Shown here: positions 32,891-42,693 of the stretch, in pieces
Layout of the letters: the number at the start of each line of letters is the position of its first letter
How positions within the stretch are numbered: position 1 is the first letter of the stretch
Assembly: GCA_963701205.1 (NCBI GenBank)
Contig: OY969575.1
Coordinates: forward strand, 1,550,001-1,614,000
Origin: JALZKA01 sp963701205
GTDB taxonomy: Bacteria > Actinomycetota > Thermoleophilia > Solirubrobacterales > 70-9
Length of the DNA stretch: 64,000 nt
Direction of reading: 5' to 3'
The notes under the pieces: model-generated
Seen by the model: the letters and a program-made list of their open reading frames with translations, nothing else
What the model was told of the DNA's origin: nothing
Databases searched by the model: none
Position numbers and translations under genes: made by a program

Positions 32891-34359
32891 GGAGGATCGC
32901 CGCCATCGCCCTGGCCTGTGCCGCCGCCGCGGCGCTTGTCATCGCTGCGGCGGAAGCCAACGACGACGGCGGCGGGTACGAGGTCCGGGCGATATTCGAC
33001 AATTCCGGATTCCTGGCGCCCGGCATGGACGTCCGGGTAGCGGGTGCCAACGCCGGCTCGGTCGCCGAGCTCGACGTGACCTTTCCGGACGAGACCGCTC
33101 TTCTCGATGGCAGTGACGAGCCGGGCAAGGCGGTGGTCGTGCTGCGGATCGACGATCCGGGCTTTCAGGACTTCCGCAAGGACGCTTCGTGCCAGATCTA
33201 CCCGCAATCGCTCCTCGGCGAGAAGTTTGTCGATTGCGAGCCGACCCAGCCACGGGCGCCAGGTACTGAGCCGCCGCCTGAGCTCGATGTCATCGCCGAG
33301 GGTGAGCGCGGGGAGGGCCAACGCCTCCTTCCGCTCGAGCGCAACGGAAAATCGGTTGATCTGGATCTCGTCAACAACATCATGCGGGAGCCCTACCCAG
33401 ACCGTTTTCGGCTGATCCTCAATGACCTTGGGGCGGGGCTGGCCGCGCGCGGTGACGAGCTGGCCGAGATCGTCGAGCGGTCGAATCCCGCCCTGCGAGA
33501 GACCAACAAGGTGCTTGCGGTGCTCGCACGGCAAAATCGCGCGCTCGAGGGGCTTGCCCGGAACTCCGACGCCGTCATGACCGAGCTGGCCGGCGAGCGC
33601 GATCGGGTCGCTTCTTTCATCAACGAGGCGACGACCGTCGGCGAAGCGACCTTGAGCCGGCGGGCCGAGCTGGAGCAGACCTTCGCCCGCTTTCCGGGGT
33701 TCCTGCGTGAGCTGCGAGCAACGATGGGCGAGTTGCGGAGCTTTTCGGACGCATCCGCGCCGGTGTTCAGCGACCTCGGCGACGCCGCACCCGCTCTGAC
33801 CCGGGCGAGTCTTGCCCTTGAGCCGTTCTCGGCGGCCGGCACACGCGCATTCACCACGCTTGGCGACGCGGCCGACGAAGCGGGAGCACCGCTTCGCGCG
33901 GCCGATCCGGTCATCCGCCAGGCTCGGGACCTGGCCGTTGCGGGGGCCCCGGCAATAACCGAGCTCTCGCTGCTACTCGCCACGCTGCGCCGAACCGGTG
34001 GCTTCCAGGGTCTGCTGGAGACGATCTTTGGCCTGGGCGGAACGCTCAACGCGTTCGATTCGCTTGGGCACTTCACCCGTGCGGTAATTCCGGCGAACGT
34101 TTGTTTCGACTACACGTCGATCGAGCAGTCCGGTTGCGGGGCGACGTTTGAGGGCGGTGCCAGCACCAGCGCCAGCGCGCTGAGGGCTTTCGCGCTGAAG
34201 CTCTTGGAGCCAATCGAGGTCGAGCCTGAGCGCGACGAGCAGGCGGAACGTTCATCCCCGGGCGACGCCGCGGGCGAACGTACGCCGAGGGGCGTCGATG
34301 ATCAGGGAGCGCAGGCGCTGCTCGAGTATCTGGTTGGCTCCCAGGAAGGCCGGCCGTGA
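32887..34359 (+). CDS. MCE/MlaD family protein 2 of 6
   Basis: 490 aa from the ATG overlapping the previous stop (ATGA). An N-terminal signal/anchor (IAAIALACAAAAALVIAAA), then an MCE domain (YEVRAIFDNSGFLAPGMDVRVAGANAGSV) with an extended insertion, then a helical segment with many Leu/Arg heptads. The C-terminal ~80 residues are acidic and low in order. Role as for the other MCE subunits: one ring or needle segment of a lipid transporter. Confidence 0.9.
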   Translation: MRRIAAIALACAAAAALVIAAAEANDDGGGYEVRAIFDNSGFLAPGMDVRVAGANAGSVAELDVTFPDETALLDGSDEPGKAVVVLRIDDPGFQDFRKDASCQIYPQSLLGEKFVDCEPTQPRAPGTEPPPELDVIAEGERGEGQRLLPLERNGKSVDLDLVNNIMREPYPDRFRLILNDLGAGLAARGDELAEIVERSNPALRETNKVLAVLARQNRALEGLARNSDAVMTELAGERDRVASFINEATTVGEATLSRRAELEQTFARFPGFLRELRATMGELRSFSDASAPVFSDLGDAAPALTRASLALEPFSAAGTRAFTTLGDAADEAGAPLRAADPVIRQARDLAVAGAPAITELSLLLATLRRTGGFQGLLETIFGLGGTLNAFDSLGHFTRAVIPANVCFDYTSIEQSGCGATFEGGASTSASALRAFALKLLEPIEVEPERDEQAERSSPGDAAGERTPRGVDDQGAQALLEYLVGSQEGRP

Positions 34360-35795
34360 GGCGGCGCAGCGCCGGATCGGTCCTGGCGAGCAGCCCAACG
34401 ATGGTTGGCGCGGTCACCGTGCTGATCGCGATCGTCACCGTCTTCCTGGCGTACAACGCCAACTCGAGCCTGCCGTTCGTACCGACCTACAACATCTCGG
34501 TGCACCTTCCGGACGCCCAGAAGCTCGTGCCAGGCAACGAGGTGCGGATGGGCGGAGTCCGGGTCGGGCAAATCTCGACGATCAAACCGGCGAGTGACCC
34601 TGAGACCGGCGCGAATCACGCGGAGCTGAATCTGAAGCTCGACCCCGATGTCAAGCCACTGCCAATGGACTCAACCGTGATCGTCCGGGCACGCTCGGCC
34701 CTTGGACTCAAATACCTCGAGCTGGTTCCTGGCTCCGATGCCGATGGATATGCGAGTGGCGGGGTGGTTCCCCAGTCAGCAGCGCGTCCCGAATCGGCCG
34801 ATATCGATGACCTGTTCAACACATTTGACGAGCCGACGCGAATCGCGATCCAGGCCAACCTGGTCGAGTTCGGGAATGCTCTGGCCGGTCGAGGCCCGGA
34901 CCTGAATGCGGCGCTGGGGGAGCTTCCGGGCGCACTCGAGCGCCTCGAGCCCGTGATGGAGAATCTGGCAGCGCCGGACACCCGTCTCGGGAGATTCGTC
35001 GTCGCGCTCGCGGCGGCCGCGGCCGAGGTGGGTCCGGTCGCTCGAGAGCAGGCCCAGACGTTCGTCAATCTCGACACGACAATGACCGCGCTCGCCCAGG
35101 TCGCACCCGCGCTTGCCGAGACGATTGCGGAGACGCCCCCTACCTTCGCGCTGGCGACCGAGACGCTGCCGGTGATCCGTCCGTTCCTGACCAACAGCGC
35201 GAACCTGTTCACTGAGCTTCAGCCTGGAATCCGGGAGTTGACCGGTGCCGCGCCGGCGATTGCCAATGCGCTCCAGGCGGGTGCACCCGCCTTGCGCGCA
35301 TCGCCACGGCTCAACCGGGAGCTGCCGCCCACCGCGGAGGCTCTGGAGCGCTTCAACGACGATGCGACCGCCCGTGCCGGGCTCACCCGTCTCGAGCAAA
35401 CGATGGACGTGTTCGGACCCGCGATCCGCTACATCGGCCCATCGCAGACCGTCTGCAACTACTGGAGCATCCTGTTCTCCAATCTCGCGAGCGTCACCAG
35501 CCTCGGCGCCGGCGGTGGGCGCTGGCAGCGGATCACCGTCTTTGAGCCGCCGGTGGGCCTCAACAACGAGGGGTCGCTGGCGGCAGCGCCCGCCAACGGC
35601 GGCGGGGGTGACCAGGAGAACTTCCTGCACTACAACCCCTATCCGAACACCGCGGCACCCGGGCAGGACATCATTGAGTGCGAGGCGGGCAAGGAGCCGT
35701 ACGCAGTTGGTCAGCGGGTGATCGGCAACGTTCCGGGTGATCAGGGCCTGACGACCGCGGACCAGCTTCCAAGCCAGATCCGGAGGGGCGAGTGA
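34356..35795 (+). CDS. MCE/MlaD family protein 3 of 6
   Basis: 479 aa, GTG start overlapping the previous stop (GTGA). Membrane span VGAVTVLIAIVTVFLAY, then MCE domain with YNISVHLPDAQKLVPGNEVRMGGVRVGQI. The helical region is followed by a C-terminal domain with two Cys (VCNYW and IECEAGK) that may pair outside the cell, as in mycobacterial Mce proteins. Confidence 0.9.
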   Translation: MRRRSAGSVLASSPTMVGAVTVLIAIVTVFLAYNANSSLPFVPTYNISVHLPDAQKLVPGNEVRMGGVRVGQISTIKPASDPETGANHAELNLKLDPDVKPLPMDSTVIVRARSALGLKYLELVPGSDADGYASGGVVPQSAARPESADIDDLFNTFDEPTRIAIQANLVEFGNALAGRGPDLNAALGELPGALERLEPVMENLAAPDTRLGRFVVALAAAAAEVGPVAREQAQTFVNLDTTMTALAQVAPALAETIAETPPTFALATETLPVIRPFLTNSANLFTELQPGIRELTGAAPAIANALQAGAPALRASPRLNRELPPTAEALERFNDDATARAGLTRLEQTMDVFGPAIRYIGPSQTVCNYWSILFSNLASVTSLGAGGGRWQRITVFEPPVGLNNEGSLAAAPANGGGGDQENFLHYNPYPNTAAPGQDIIECEAGKEPYAVGQRVIGNVPGDQGLTTADQLPSQIRRGE

Positions 35796-37333
35796 TGCGC
35801 TTCTTCCCCCGCAGCCGAGACTCCAGTTCGCCCTGGGGCGAGGAGGTCGCCGATCCGCGCGTCTGGGGACGCCGCTACACCGGCCCGCATCCTGCGTGGA
35901 TCGGCCTTCTTGTAGCCGCGGTGATTGCGGCGGGCGGGTACCTCGCCTATACGAAGGAGCTTCCATGGAGCAGCCCCTCATACGAGGTCACCGCAACGTT
36001 TGAGAATGCGGCAACGCTGCGCGAAACGGCGCCGGTCCGGATCGCGGGGGTCAACGTCGGCAAGGTCACGGACGTGGAGCCGGTAGGCGACGCGGCCAAG
36101 GTCACGTTCACGGTTGACGAGGAGGGTCAGCCACTCCGCTCAGACGCCGAGATCAAGATCCGCCCGCGACTCTTTTTGGAAGGCAACTACTTCCTGGACG
36201 TGCGGTCCGGGAGTCCGAGCGCGCCCGAACTTGAGGACGGGGGCGAGATCCCCATCACGAGCACATCCACCGCGGTTCAGCTCGACGAGGTCCTGACCGC
36301 ACTCCAAGAGCCGCAGCGCCGTGGCCTTCAGCGTCTGCTCGAGGGCTTTGGGACGGCCCTTACCTACGAGCCAACTCGGGCTGACGATAAGACCCAGGAC
36401 GCAGTGGTCCAGGGCGAGACCGCGGCGGAGTCGCTAAACGACGCCTTTGAGTACGGCGGTCCGGCCGGCCGGGACTCGGCGATTGTCACCGACGCGCTCA
36501 GGGGCGAGCGGCCCGGCGACCTGGCCCGGACGATCGATGCTGCAGGTGTCGTCTTTGGCAAGCTCGACAGCCGTGAGGACAAGCTCGCCGACCTGATCAC
36601 AAACCTGAACGTGACCGCGGGCGCATTCGCCGGCGAGTCAGAGAATCTGTCACGGTCGGTCGAGCTCCTGGATCCGACCCTCAGGCAGGCCGAGGGCTCC
36701 CTGCGAGCCTTGAGCGATGCGCTGCCGCCGCTCCGGGCGCTGGCGGTCGAGTCGCAGCCCGCGTTCGAGGAGCTCCCGGACACGATCACCACGCTCCGTC
36801 CCTGGCTTGAGCAGGCGGCGCTCTTGCTGCGTCCAGGTGAGCTTGGCGGAACCGCCCGCTTCTTGCGACTCGCGGCCCCGGGGCTGGCCCAGACAGCAGC
36901 GGGCGCCAAGAGTTTGTTCCCGGCGATGGAGCTTGGCGGGCTTTGCACAAGCGAGATCCTGGTTCCGACGGCAAATACTGAGATCACCGTCGATGCCGGC
37001 GGATTCGGCACCGGGCAGCCCAACTACCGCGAACTCTTCTACAGCGCCACCCAGATCGCTTCCGCCGGACAACCTTTCGACGGGAACGGGCCCTACTTGC
37101 GGCTCCAGCCCGGCGGCGGGCCCCAGCTTCTCAAGGGCGACAACCCGGGCGGGGTCGCTCAGGACGCGCGGAATTTCGCGAACGCGATTGCCGTGCCCGA
37201 CGGCATCCAGCCGGTCCTACCCAATACCGCGCCCGCCTTCCGCATGGACGTGCCATGCCACACGAATGATCTCGCCGACCTGAACGGTCCAGCCGCTGCG
37301 GCTGGACCATCCGAGCTGAATGCGGCGCCATGA
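35792..37333 (+). CDS. MCE/MlaD family protein 4 of 6
   Basis: 513 aa; a GTG and an ATG stand side by side at the start, overlapping the previous stop. A ~33-residue cytoplasmic N-terminus is followed by span IGLLVAAVIAAGGYLAY and the MCE domain (YEVTATFENAATLRETAPVRIAGVNVGKV). A helical region and a C-terminal globular part with Cys follow. Confidence 0.9.
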   Translation: MMRFFPRSRDSSSPWGEEVADPRVWGRRYTGPHPAWIGLLVAAVIAAGGYLAYTKELPWSSPSYEVTATFENAATLRETAPVRIAGVNVGKVTDVEPVGDAAKVTFTVDEEGQPLRSDAEIKIRPRLFLEGNYFLDVRSGSPSAPELEDGGEIPITSTSTAVQLDEVLTALQEPQRRGLQRLLEGFGTALTYEPTRADDKTQDAVVQGETAAESLNDAFEYGGPAGRDSAIVTDALRGERPGDLARTIDAAGVVFGKLDSREDKLADLITNLNVTAGAFAGESENLSRSVELLDPTLRQAEGSLRALSDALPPLRALAVESQPAFEELPDTITTLRPWLEQAALLLRPGELGGTARFLRLAAPGLAQTAAGAKSLFPAMELGGLCTSEILVPTANTEITVDAGGFGTGQPNYRELFYSATQIASAGQPFDGNGPYLRLQPGGGPQLLKGDNPGGVAQDARNFANAIAVPDGIQPVLPNTAPAFRMDVPCHTNDLADLNGPAAAAGPSELNAAP

Positions 37334-38649
37334 AACGTGCCGTCCGTGAACACTTGCGTGACTTCGTGGCGATCATCGGCCTGGTGGCGCTGGCGCTGTT
37401 CACCGCCGGAGTGATCCTGTCGAATCAGCGGCAGCCGTACCCGTCGTGGATCCCGTTCCTCGGTGACGACCAGTTTGAGCTGGAGGTAGCGATTTCCACC
37501 GCCCAGGCGGTCACCCCGGGACAGGGACAAACGGTCGTCGTTTCCGGGGTCGAGATCGGCGACATTCGGGACGTCTCGCTCGAGGACGGGCGCGCGATCG
37601 TGACCATGGGGATCAACCGGCCGTACGAGCAGCTGATCCACTCTGACGCGACGGTGCTGATGCGGCCACGAACCGGGCTTCAGGACATGACGATGCAGGT
37701 CGATCCGGGCGGCTCAGGCGAGATCGTCGAGGAGGGGTACAGGATCCCGCTCTCGAACTCGGAGCCGAACATAATGCCGGACCAGATTCTGGCATCGCTC
37801 GACGGCGACACCCAGAACTACCTGAAGCTGCTGATCCAAGGCGCCGCCGAGGGACTGGGCGGCCGCGGCGAGGAGCTGTCGGCAGGACTGCGGCGCTTTG
37901 AGCCGCTCGGGCTCAACCTGGCCAAGCTCAATGGTCGGCTGGCCGAGCGTCGGCGCAACATCAGCCGCGCGGTCACCAGCTTCGGTGACCTGGCCGAGGC
38001 TCTCGGGCGCAGCGATACGCGTCTGGCTGACTTCGTCTCCACCCAGAGCGACGTGTTCGGCACCTTCGCAAGCCAGGAGGCCAGTCTGCGCGAGACGCTC
38101 CAGGAGCTGCCGTCAACCCTAGAGACAACCCGCGGCGCCCTGGCGAGCGGCGAGACCCTGGCCCGCGAGCTCGGCCCGGCGTCCGAGGCGCTGATCCCGG
38201 CGGCCCAGGCGTTCAAGCCTGGCCAGGAAGCAACCCAGCGCCTGGCGAGCGAGACGCTTGCGCCGATCCGCGATCAGATCCGTCCCTTTACCCGCACAAG
38301 CCGTCCCGTACTCAAGCACCTGAGCCAGGCCGCGCCGCCGCTTGGCAGGACCGTTAGCGCGACGAGCCGGACGTTCGGTGATCTCAACCGACTGTTCAAC
38401 GCCTGGTCGTACAACCCCGCCGGCCCTGAGGAGGGCTACCTGTTCTGGACCGCTTGGCTTAACCACAATGCCAACAACTCGGCGCTGCTTCAGGACGCCC
38501 ACGGGGCCCTACCCCGCGGGCTTGTCATGCAGTCATGCCTCACCGCGCTGAGGGCGGAGGAGCTAGCAATCGCGCGGCCCTTTATTTGGACTCTTCAGCG
38601 CCTCACGAACGTCCCTGAGTCCTCCGAGATCTGCCCCCTGACGCCCTGA
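37330..38649 (+). CDS. MCE/MlaD family protein 5 of 6
   Basis: 439 aa, ATG overlapping the previous stop. Span FVAIIGLVALALFTAGVIL, then MCE domain (FELEVAISTAQAVTPGQGQTVVVSGVEIGDI), then a helical region with SLRETLQELPSTLETTR repeats. A short tail ends in a Cys-containing segment. Confidence 0.9.
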   Translation: MKRAVREHLRDFVAIIGLVALALFTAGVILSNQRQPYPSWIPFLGDDQFELEVAISTAQAVTPGQGQTVVVSGVEIGDIRDVSLEDGRAIVTMGINRPYEQLIHSDATVLMRPRTGLQDMTMQVDPGGSGEIVEEGYRIPLSNSEPNIMPDQILASLDGDTQNYLKLLIQGAAEGLGGRGEELSAGLRRFEPLGLNLAKLNGRLAERRRNISRAVTSFGDLAEALGRSDTRLADFVSTQSDVFGTFASQEASLRETLQELPSTLETTRGALASGETLARELGPASEALIPAAQAFKPGQEATQRLASETLAPIRDQIRPFTRTSRPVLKHLSQAAPPLGRTVSATSRTFGDLNRLFNAWSYNPAGPEEGYLFWTAWLNHNANNSALLQDAHGALPRGLVMQSCLTALRAEELAIARPFIWTLQRLTNVPESSEICPLTP

Positions 38650-40193
38650 TGGAAACCAAGGTCCCATCCTTCGCACGCATCATGGTCGCCGTTGGCTTCG
38701 CCGTTTCCTGCTTCGGCTTGATCCTCTATCTGTGGACCGCCTTCGGGGGGCCTGTCCCGTTGAAGGCGGAGGGGTACAAGGTCACCGTCCCGTTCGACGA
38801 GGCCTCCCAGTTAGCGGCCGGGTCCGACGTGCGCGTCTCGGGCGTCTCGGTGGGCCGCATCTCGCGCGTCGAGCGGGACGCAAACGGGCGGGCGGAGGCA
38901 GTCCTGGAGATTGATTCCCGCTATGCGCCCATCCCGGACGACACCGAGGCGATCCTGCGCCAGAAGACGCTTTTGGGCGAGACCTACGTCGAGCTGTCGC
39001 CCGGCTCGGAGGATTCCGAGCCCCTCCCCGAGGGCGGCGGCATTCCGTTTGCACAGGTCTCCGACGCCGTCCAACTCGACGAGATCTTCAGAACCTTCGA
39101 TCCGCGCACCCAAGACGCGTTTCGCGCCTGGATGCAGGGCCAGGCCGGTGCCCTGCAAGGCCGGGGCGACGACGTCTCTGCAGCGATTGCCAGCCTTGAG
39201 CCGTTCGCCGACGAGGCCGACCGTCTGCTGCGGCTGCTGGACACGCAGGAGCAGGCGGTGACCCGCCTGGTAAGCGACGGCGGCGAAGTCTTCGGAGCGC
39301 TCGCCGAGCGTCGCGGGCAGTTGCGAGGTCTGATCGAGAACGCGAACGTCGTCTTCGGGACCACGGCCCGGCGCAACCAGGAGCTGGCGGATACGTTCAC
39401 GGTTCTCCCGACGTTCCTTCGCGAGTCGCGTGCCACCCTGACCCGGCTCGAAGAGTTTGCGCGCGACACCGATCCGGTCGTCACGGCCCTACGCCCGTCG
39501 GCTCGCGAGCTCGGGCCAACAGCCCGCGATCTTGCGGTCTTGGCGCCCGAGCTCCAAGGTCTCTTCGAGGCGCTCCCGGCGACGATCGCCGCGGCGCCCC
39601 GCGGCATGGGCGCGACACGCCGGCTCCTCGATGACAGGCTAACGCCGCTGCTCGGGAGTCTTGACGACTGGCTCGGACCGGTCAACGCCCTTCTCGAAGT
39701 GGTCCGCCGCTACCGGCGGGAGTTCACCGGTCTGGCGAACCTGGCCGCGGCAAGCCAAGGACAGTTCTTCGATGTGGGCACGTCGTCGAACGTGCACTAC
39801 CTGAGGACGGAACCAGTCTTGACGCCTGAGGCCCTGGCCGGTTACCCGCGGCGCCTTTCGGCAACCCGGACCAACCCGTATCTCAAGCCGGGCGGCTTCC
39901 TCGACGTGCTCGGCGGAATGGAGTCCTTCGAGACGCGGCAATGTGCCGCCGGAGTCGAGGCCCAGATCGATCCGGCAAGCGCGACGGACCCCGATTTCCA
40001 GGAGCGGACAGACGGGGTCGCGCCAGAGGCAGAGTTGTTCTTCGAGCGCCTGCAGCTCTTCGCGTTCAACGACGAGCTGGACACGGCGCTGATTCCCGCG
40101 CCGGGTTGCGCTGCCCAGAGCCCGATCGGCTCCGTGGGCACGCCCGGGGAAACCAGTCGCTACCTCCACGTCCGCGATCTTCCGAATCCGTAG
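38649..40193 (+). CDS. MCE/MlaD family protein 6 of 6
   Basis: 514 aa. ATG shares the last base of the previous stop (TGATG). Span IMVAVGFAVSCFGLILYLW, then MCE domain (YKVTVPFDEASQLAAGSDVRVSGVSVGRI). The helical region is followed by a C-terminal globular part with Cys. It ends the operon; a secreted protein gene follows after 133 bp. Confidence 0.9.
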   Translation: METKVPSFARIMVAVGFAVSCFGLILYLWTAFGGPVPLKAEGYKVTVPFDEASQLAAGSDVRVSGVSVGRISRVERDANGRAEAVLEIDSRYAPIPDDTEAILRQKTLLGETYVELSPGSEDSEPLPEGGGIPFAQVSDAVQLDEIFRTFDPRTQDAFRAWMQGQAGALQGRGDDVSAAIASLEPFADEADRLLRLLDTQEQAVTRLVSDGGEVFGALAERRGQLRGLIENANVVFGTTARRNQELADTFTVLPTFLRESRATLTRLEEFARDTDPVVTALRPSARELGPTARDLAVLAPELQGLFEALPATIAAAPRGMGATRRLLDDRLTPLLGSLDDWLGPVNALLEVVRRYRREFTGLANLAAASQGQFFDVGTSSNVHYLRTEPVLTPEALAGYPRRLSATRTNPYLKPGGFLDVLGGMESFETRQCAAGVEAQIDPASATDPDFQERTDGVAPEAELFFERLQLFAFNDELDTALIPAPGCAAQSPIGSVGTPGETSRYLHVRDLPNP

Positions 40194-40251
40194 TTTCCCG
40201 CAACGCAACTCCGCAACTATCACGAACACACACGGGTTTACACCGATGTAG

Positions 40252-40271
40252 CTGAGGCGCGGAAGCCTCAG
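40252..40271. other. Hairpin between MCE operon and secreted protein
   Basis: CTGAGGC-GCGGAA-GCCTCAG, a perfect 7-bp stem. It has no T-run. It may end the MCE transcript or sit in the 5-prime leader of the next gene. Confidence 0.4.
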
Positions 40272-40326
40272 ACTGGCCTGAACCATCCGGCGCGCCATAG
40301 GCCGCGTCCCATTCAAGGAGGAAAAG

Positions 40327-41082
40327 TTGTTGTTTTCAAAGTCACGGAAGATCGTGGCGCTCGGCCTGGCGGTCACCGTTGCCACAGCTGGCATCGCGCT
40401 TGCAGACGGGGCCAGCGATAACGACGCGGTCGTTGACGGCAAGGTCACGCCATCCAAGCTCAGCAAGAAGCGGCTCAAGCCCGTGAACCTGTTCCTGGGC
40501 GTTCGCAACAGCAGCGACCAGATCACCGGCGGCCAGTCCAATCCGGCTTCTGAGCTGATCTCGGTCTCGAAGAACGTCAAGATCAAGCTGGGCAAGACGC
40601 CGCTTTGCACCGCGGATCTCGCGAACGGCACCACGACCGAGTTCGCTCGCGAACAGTGCCCGAACAAGTCGTACATCGGCAAGGGCAAGGCAGAAGTCAC
40701 CGCACCAACAGCGGCCTGTGGGCCCGGCGCGACGGAGCCGTGCGTAATCGGCGAGCCGGTCGTCTCCGTGTTCCACGGTCCGACCAAGAACGAGCTGATC
40801 CTCCACACCTACAGCCCGAACCTCGGTCCGGCGTCACCGATTGTTGACGGCAAGATCATCAAGTCCCCGGTGAACGGCTACGGTCAGGCGCTCCGCGTCG
40901 ACCCCGCCCCGGAAACCGGCGCGGTGATGATCACGGTGTTCAACGCCAAGATCTTCAAGTCGAGCAAGGTCGCCAAGGCCAAGTGCAGGCCGAAGAAGAT
41001 CAAGTTCCAGCGCACGGTCGTCTACAAGGACGACTCGAGCGATACGGTCACCCTCAAGCAGTCATGCAAGGTCAAGCGGTAA
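40327..41082 (+). CDS. Secreted protein of unknown function, 251 aa
   Basis: TTG start 5 nt after AAGGAGG; a second TTG follows at once. Signal peptide IVALGLAVTVATAGIALA, then KVTPSKLSKKRLKPVNLFLGV. Four Cys in pairs (LCTADL, EQCPNK, AACGPGATEPCV) and a late Cys pair suggest disulphides. Lys-rich and beta-rich. No known domain recognised. A strong terminator follows. It has its own leader, so is probably transcribed apart from the MCE operon. Confidence 0.82.
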   Translation: MLFSKSRKIVALGLAVTVATAGIALADGASDNDAVVDGKVTPSKLSKKRLKPVNLFLGVRNSSDQITGGQSNPASELISVSKNVKIKLGKTPLCTADLANGTTTEFAREQCPNKSYIGKGKAEVTAPTAACGPGATEPCVIGEPVVSVFHGPTKNELILHTYSPNLGPASPIVDGKIIKSPVNGYGQALRVDPAPETGAVMITVFNAKIFKSSKVAKAKCRPKKIKFQRTVVYKDDSSDTVTLKQSCKVKR

Positions 41083-41104
41083 TCACCTGATTACTTCGGA
41101 CCTG

Positions 41105-41132
41105 AAAGGGGCGGCCTTCGGGCCGCCCCTTT
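41105..41132 (+). terminator. Rho-independent terminator with TTCG tetraloop
   Basis: A perfect 12-bp stem (AAAGGGGCGGCC / GGCCGCCCCTTT) closed by TTCG and followed by one more T. It lies after the secreted 251-aa protein and ends 9 bp before the metG -10 box. Confidence 0.92.
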
Positions 41133-41141
41133 TCGTGCGCA

Positions 41142-41147
41142 TATCCT
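41142..41147 (+). promoter_or_regulatory. -10 box, leaderless metG
   Basis: TATCCT, 7 nt before the GTG. Confidence 0.6.
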
Positions 41148-41154
41148 CTCCGGC

Positions 41155-42663
41155 GTGAGCTTCTACGTCACGACGCCGATCTACTACGTGAACGCGGAGC
41201 CGCACCTCGGCCACGCCTACTCCACGATTGCCGCCGACATCATGGCCCGGCACATGCGCCAGCGAGGGGACGACGTCTTTTTTCTGACCGGCACGGACGA
41301 GCACGGTGAGCCGGTCGTGCAGGCCGCGGAGCGCCAGGGGCTGAGCCCCCAGGAGCTCGTGGACTTAAACGCGCCCCGGTTCAAGGAAATCGCGGCGCGA
41401 GTGGGCGCAACCAATGACTTCTTCGTCCGCACGACCGATTTCCAGCACATCGCCCGGGTCCAGGAGGTCGTTCAACGCGTCCACGACTCAGGCCACGTCT
41501 ATGAGGGCACCTACGAGGGTTGGTACTGCCCGCGCTGCGCCGATTTCAAGACGGAGACGGAACTCGGCCCCGGCAACACGTGCCCGATCCACGAAATCCC
41601 GCTGGAGCGCGAGCAGGAACAGAACTGGTTCTTTCGGCTATCGGCGTTCGAGGACGACCTCAAGGCGCTCTACACGCAGCGACCTGATTTCGTCCAGCCC
41701 GACTTCAGGCGCAACGAGGCGCTGACATTCATCGAGGGTGGCCTGAACGATGTCTCGCTGTCGCGGTCGCAGCTGAACTGGGGCGTGCCGCTGCCTTGGC
41801 AGCCCGACCAGGTGATGTACGTCTGGTTCGATGCCCTCCTCAATTACTACACCGCGCTTTCCTATGCGCGGGATGGCGAGGACCTGACCGATCGGTTTTG
41901 GCCGGCGAGCGTGCATGTGATCGGCAAGGACATCCTCAAGTTCCACACGGTTTACTGGCCGGCGTTCCTGATGGCGGCCGGGCTTGAGGTACCGCGCTCG
42001 GTTTACGTACACGGCTACCTGCTCATGGGCGAGAAGAAGATGTCCAAGTCGCTCGGCAATGTCCTTGATCCGAACGAGGTCATCGACCGTTTCGGTGCCG
42101 ACGCGCTGCGCTTCTATTGCTTTCGCGAGGTCTCCTTCGGCCAGGACGGCAACGTCTCGACGGCCGGGTTTGAAGCCCGCTACGAAAGCGAGTTGGCGAA
42201 CGATTTCGGCAACCTCGCAAGCCGGATCCTGGCGATGCTTGTTCGCTACCGGGACGGTGTCCTGCCCGACGCTGAGGTCGATCCGTCGCTCGCGGAGGGC
42301 GACGCAGGGATGGCCGCGCTACCGGGTGAGTTGCGCGAGCTGATTGATCGATGCTCGCTCAGCCAGGGTCTGGAGGCGATCTGGGCACGCGTACGGCGTC
42401 TGAACCGCTATGTGGAGGAGACGAAGCCGTGGGAGCTTGCCCGTGACGATTCCGGCGCGGAGCGGCTGGATCGGGTCCTGTACAACCTGGGCGAGGGCCT
42501 GCGTGTCGTTGGGCTTTCCCTTTTGCCCTTCATCCCAGACTCCGCCGAGAAGCTGCTCGTTGCCCTGGGCGAGTCCGAACGCGGGTTGGCCGAGTTCGGA
42601 TCGCGCCCGGGGGGCGCACGCGTCGAGCGCATTGATCCGCTCTTTCCGAAGCTGGAGGGATAA
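41155..42663 (+). CDS. metG: Methionyl-tRNA synthetase
   Basis: 502 aa class I synthetase. HIGH box as PHLGHAYS, KMSKS in GEKKMSKSLGNV, TGTDEHGEP, and a zinc-region CPRCADF...NTCPIH. It lacks the C-terminal tRNA-binding (EMAP-like) domain. First gene of the common metG-tatD-rsmA-ispE order. GTG start with leaderless promoter. Confidence 0.96.
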   Translation: MSFYVTTPIYYVNAEPHLGHAYSTIAADIMARHMRQRGDDVFFLTGTDEHGEPVVQAAERQGLSPQELVDLNAPRFKEIAARVGATNDFFVRTTDFQHIARVQEVVQRVHDSGHVYEGTYEGWYCPRCADFKTETELGPGNTCPIHEIPLEREQEQNWFFRLSAFEDDLKALYTQRPDFVQPDFRRNEALTFIEGGLNDVSLSRSQLNWGVPLPWQPDQVMYVWFDALLNYYTALSYARDGEDLTDRFWPASVHVIGKDILKFHTVYWPAFLMAAGLEVPRSVYVHGYLLMGEKKMSKSLGNVLDPNEVIDRFGADALRFYCFREVSFGQDGNVSTAGFEARYESELANDFGNLASRILAMLVRYRDGVLPDAEVDPSLAEGDAGMAALPGELRELIDRCSLSQGLEAIWARVRRLNRYVEETKPWELARDDSGAERLDRVLYNLGEGLRVVGLSLLPFIPDSAEKLLVALGESERGLAEFGSRPGGARVERIDPLFPKLEG

Positions 42664-42681
42664 GCGCTAGGGGCGCCGACC

Positions 42682-42687
42682 TAGACT
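42682..42687 (+). promoter_or_regulatory. -10 box, leaderless tatD
   Basis: TAGACT, 6 nt before the GTG. Confidence 0.6.
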
Positions 42688-42693
42688 CTCGGC

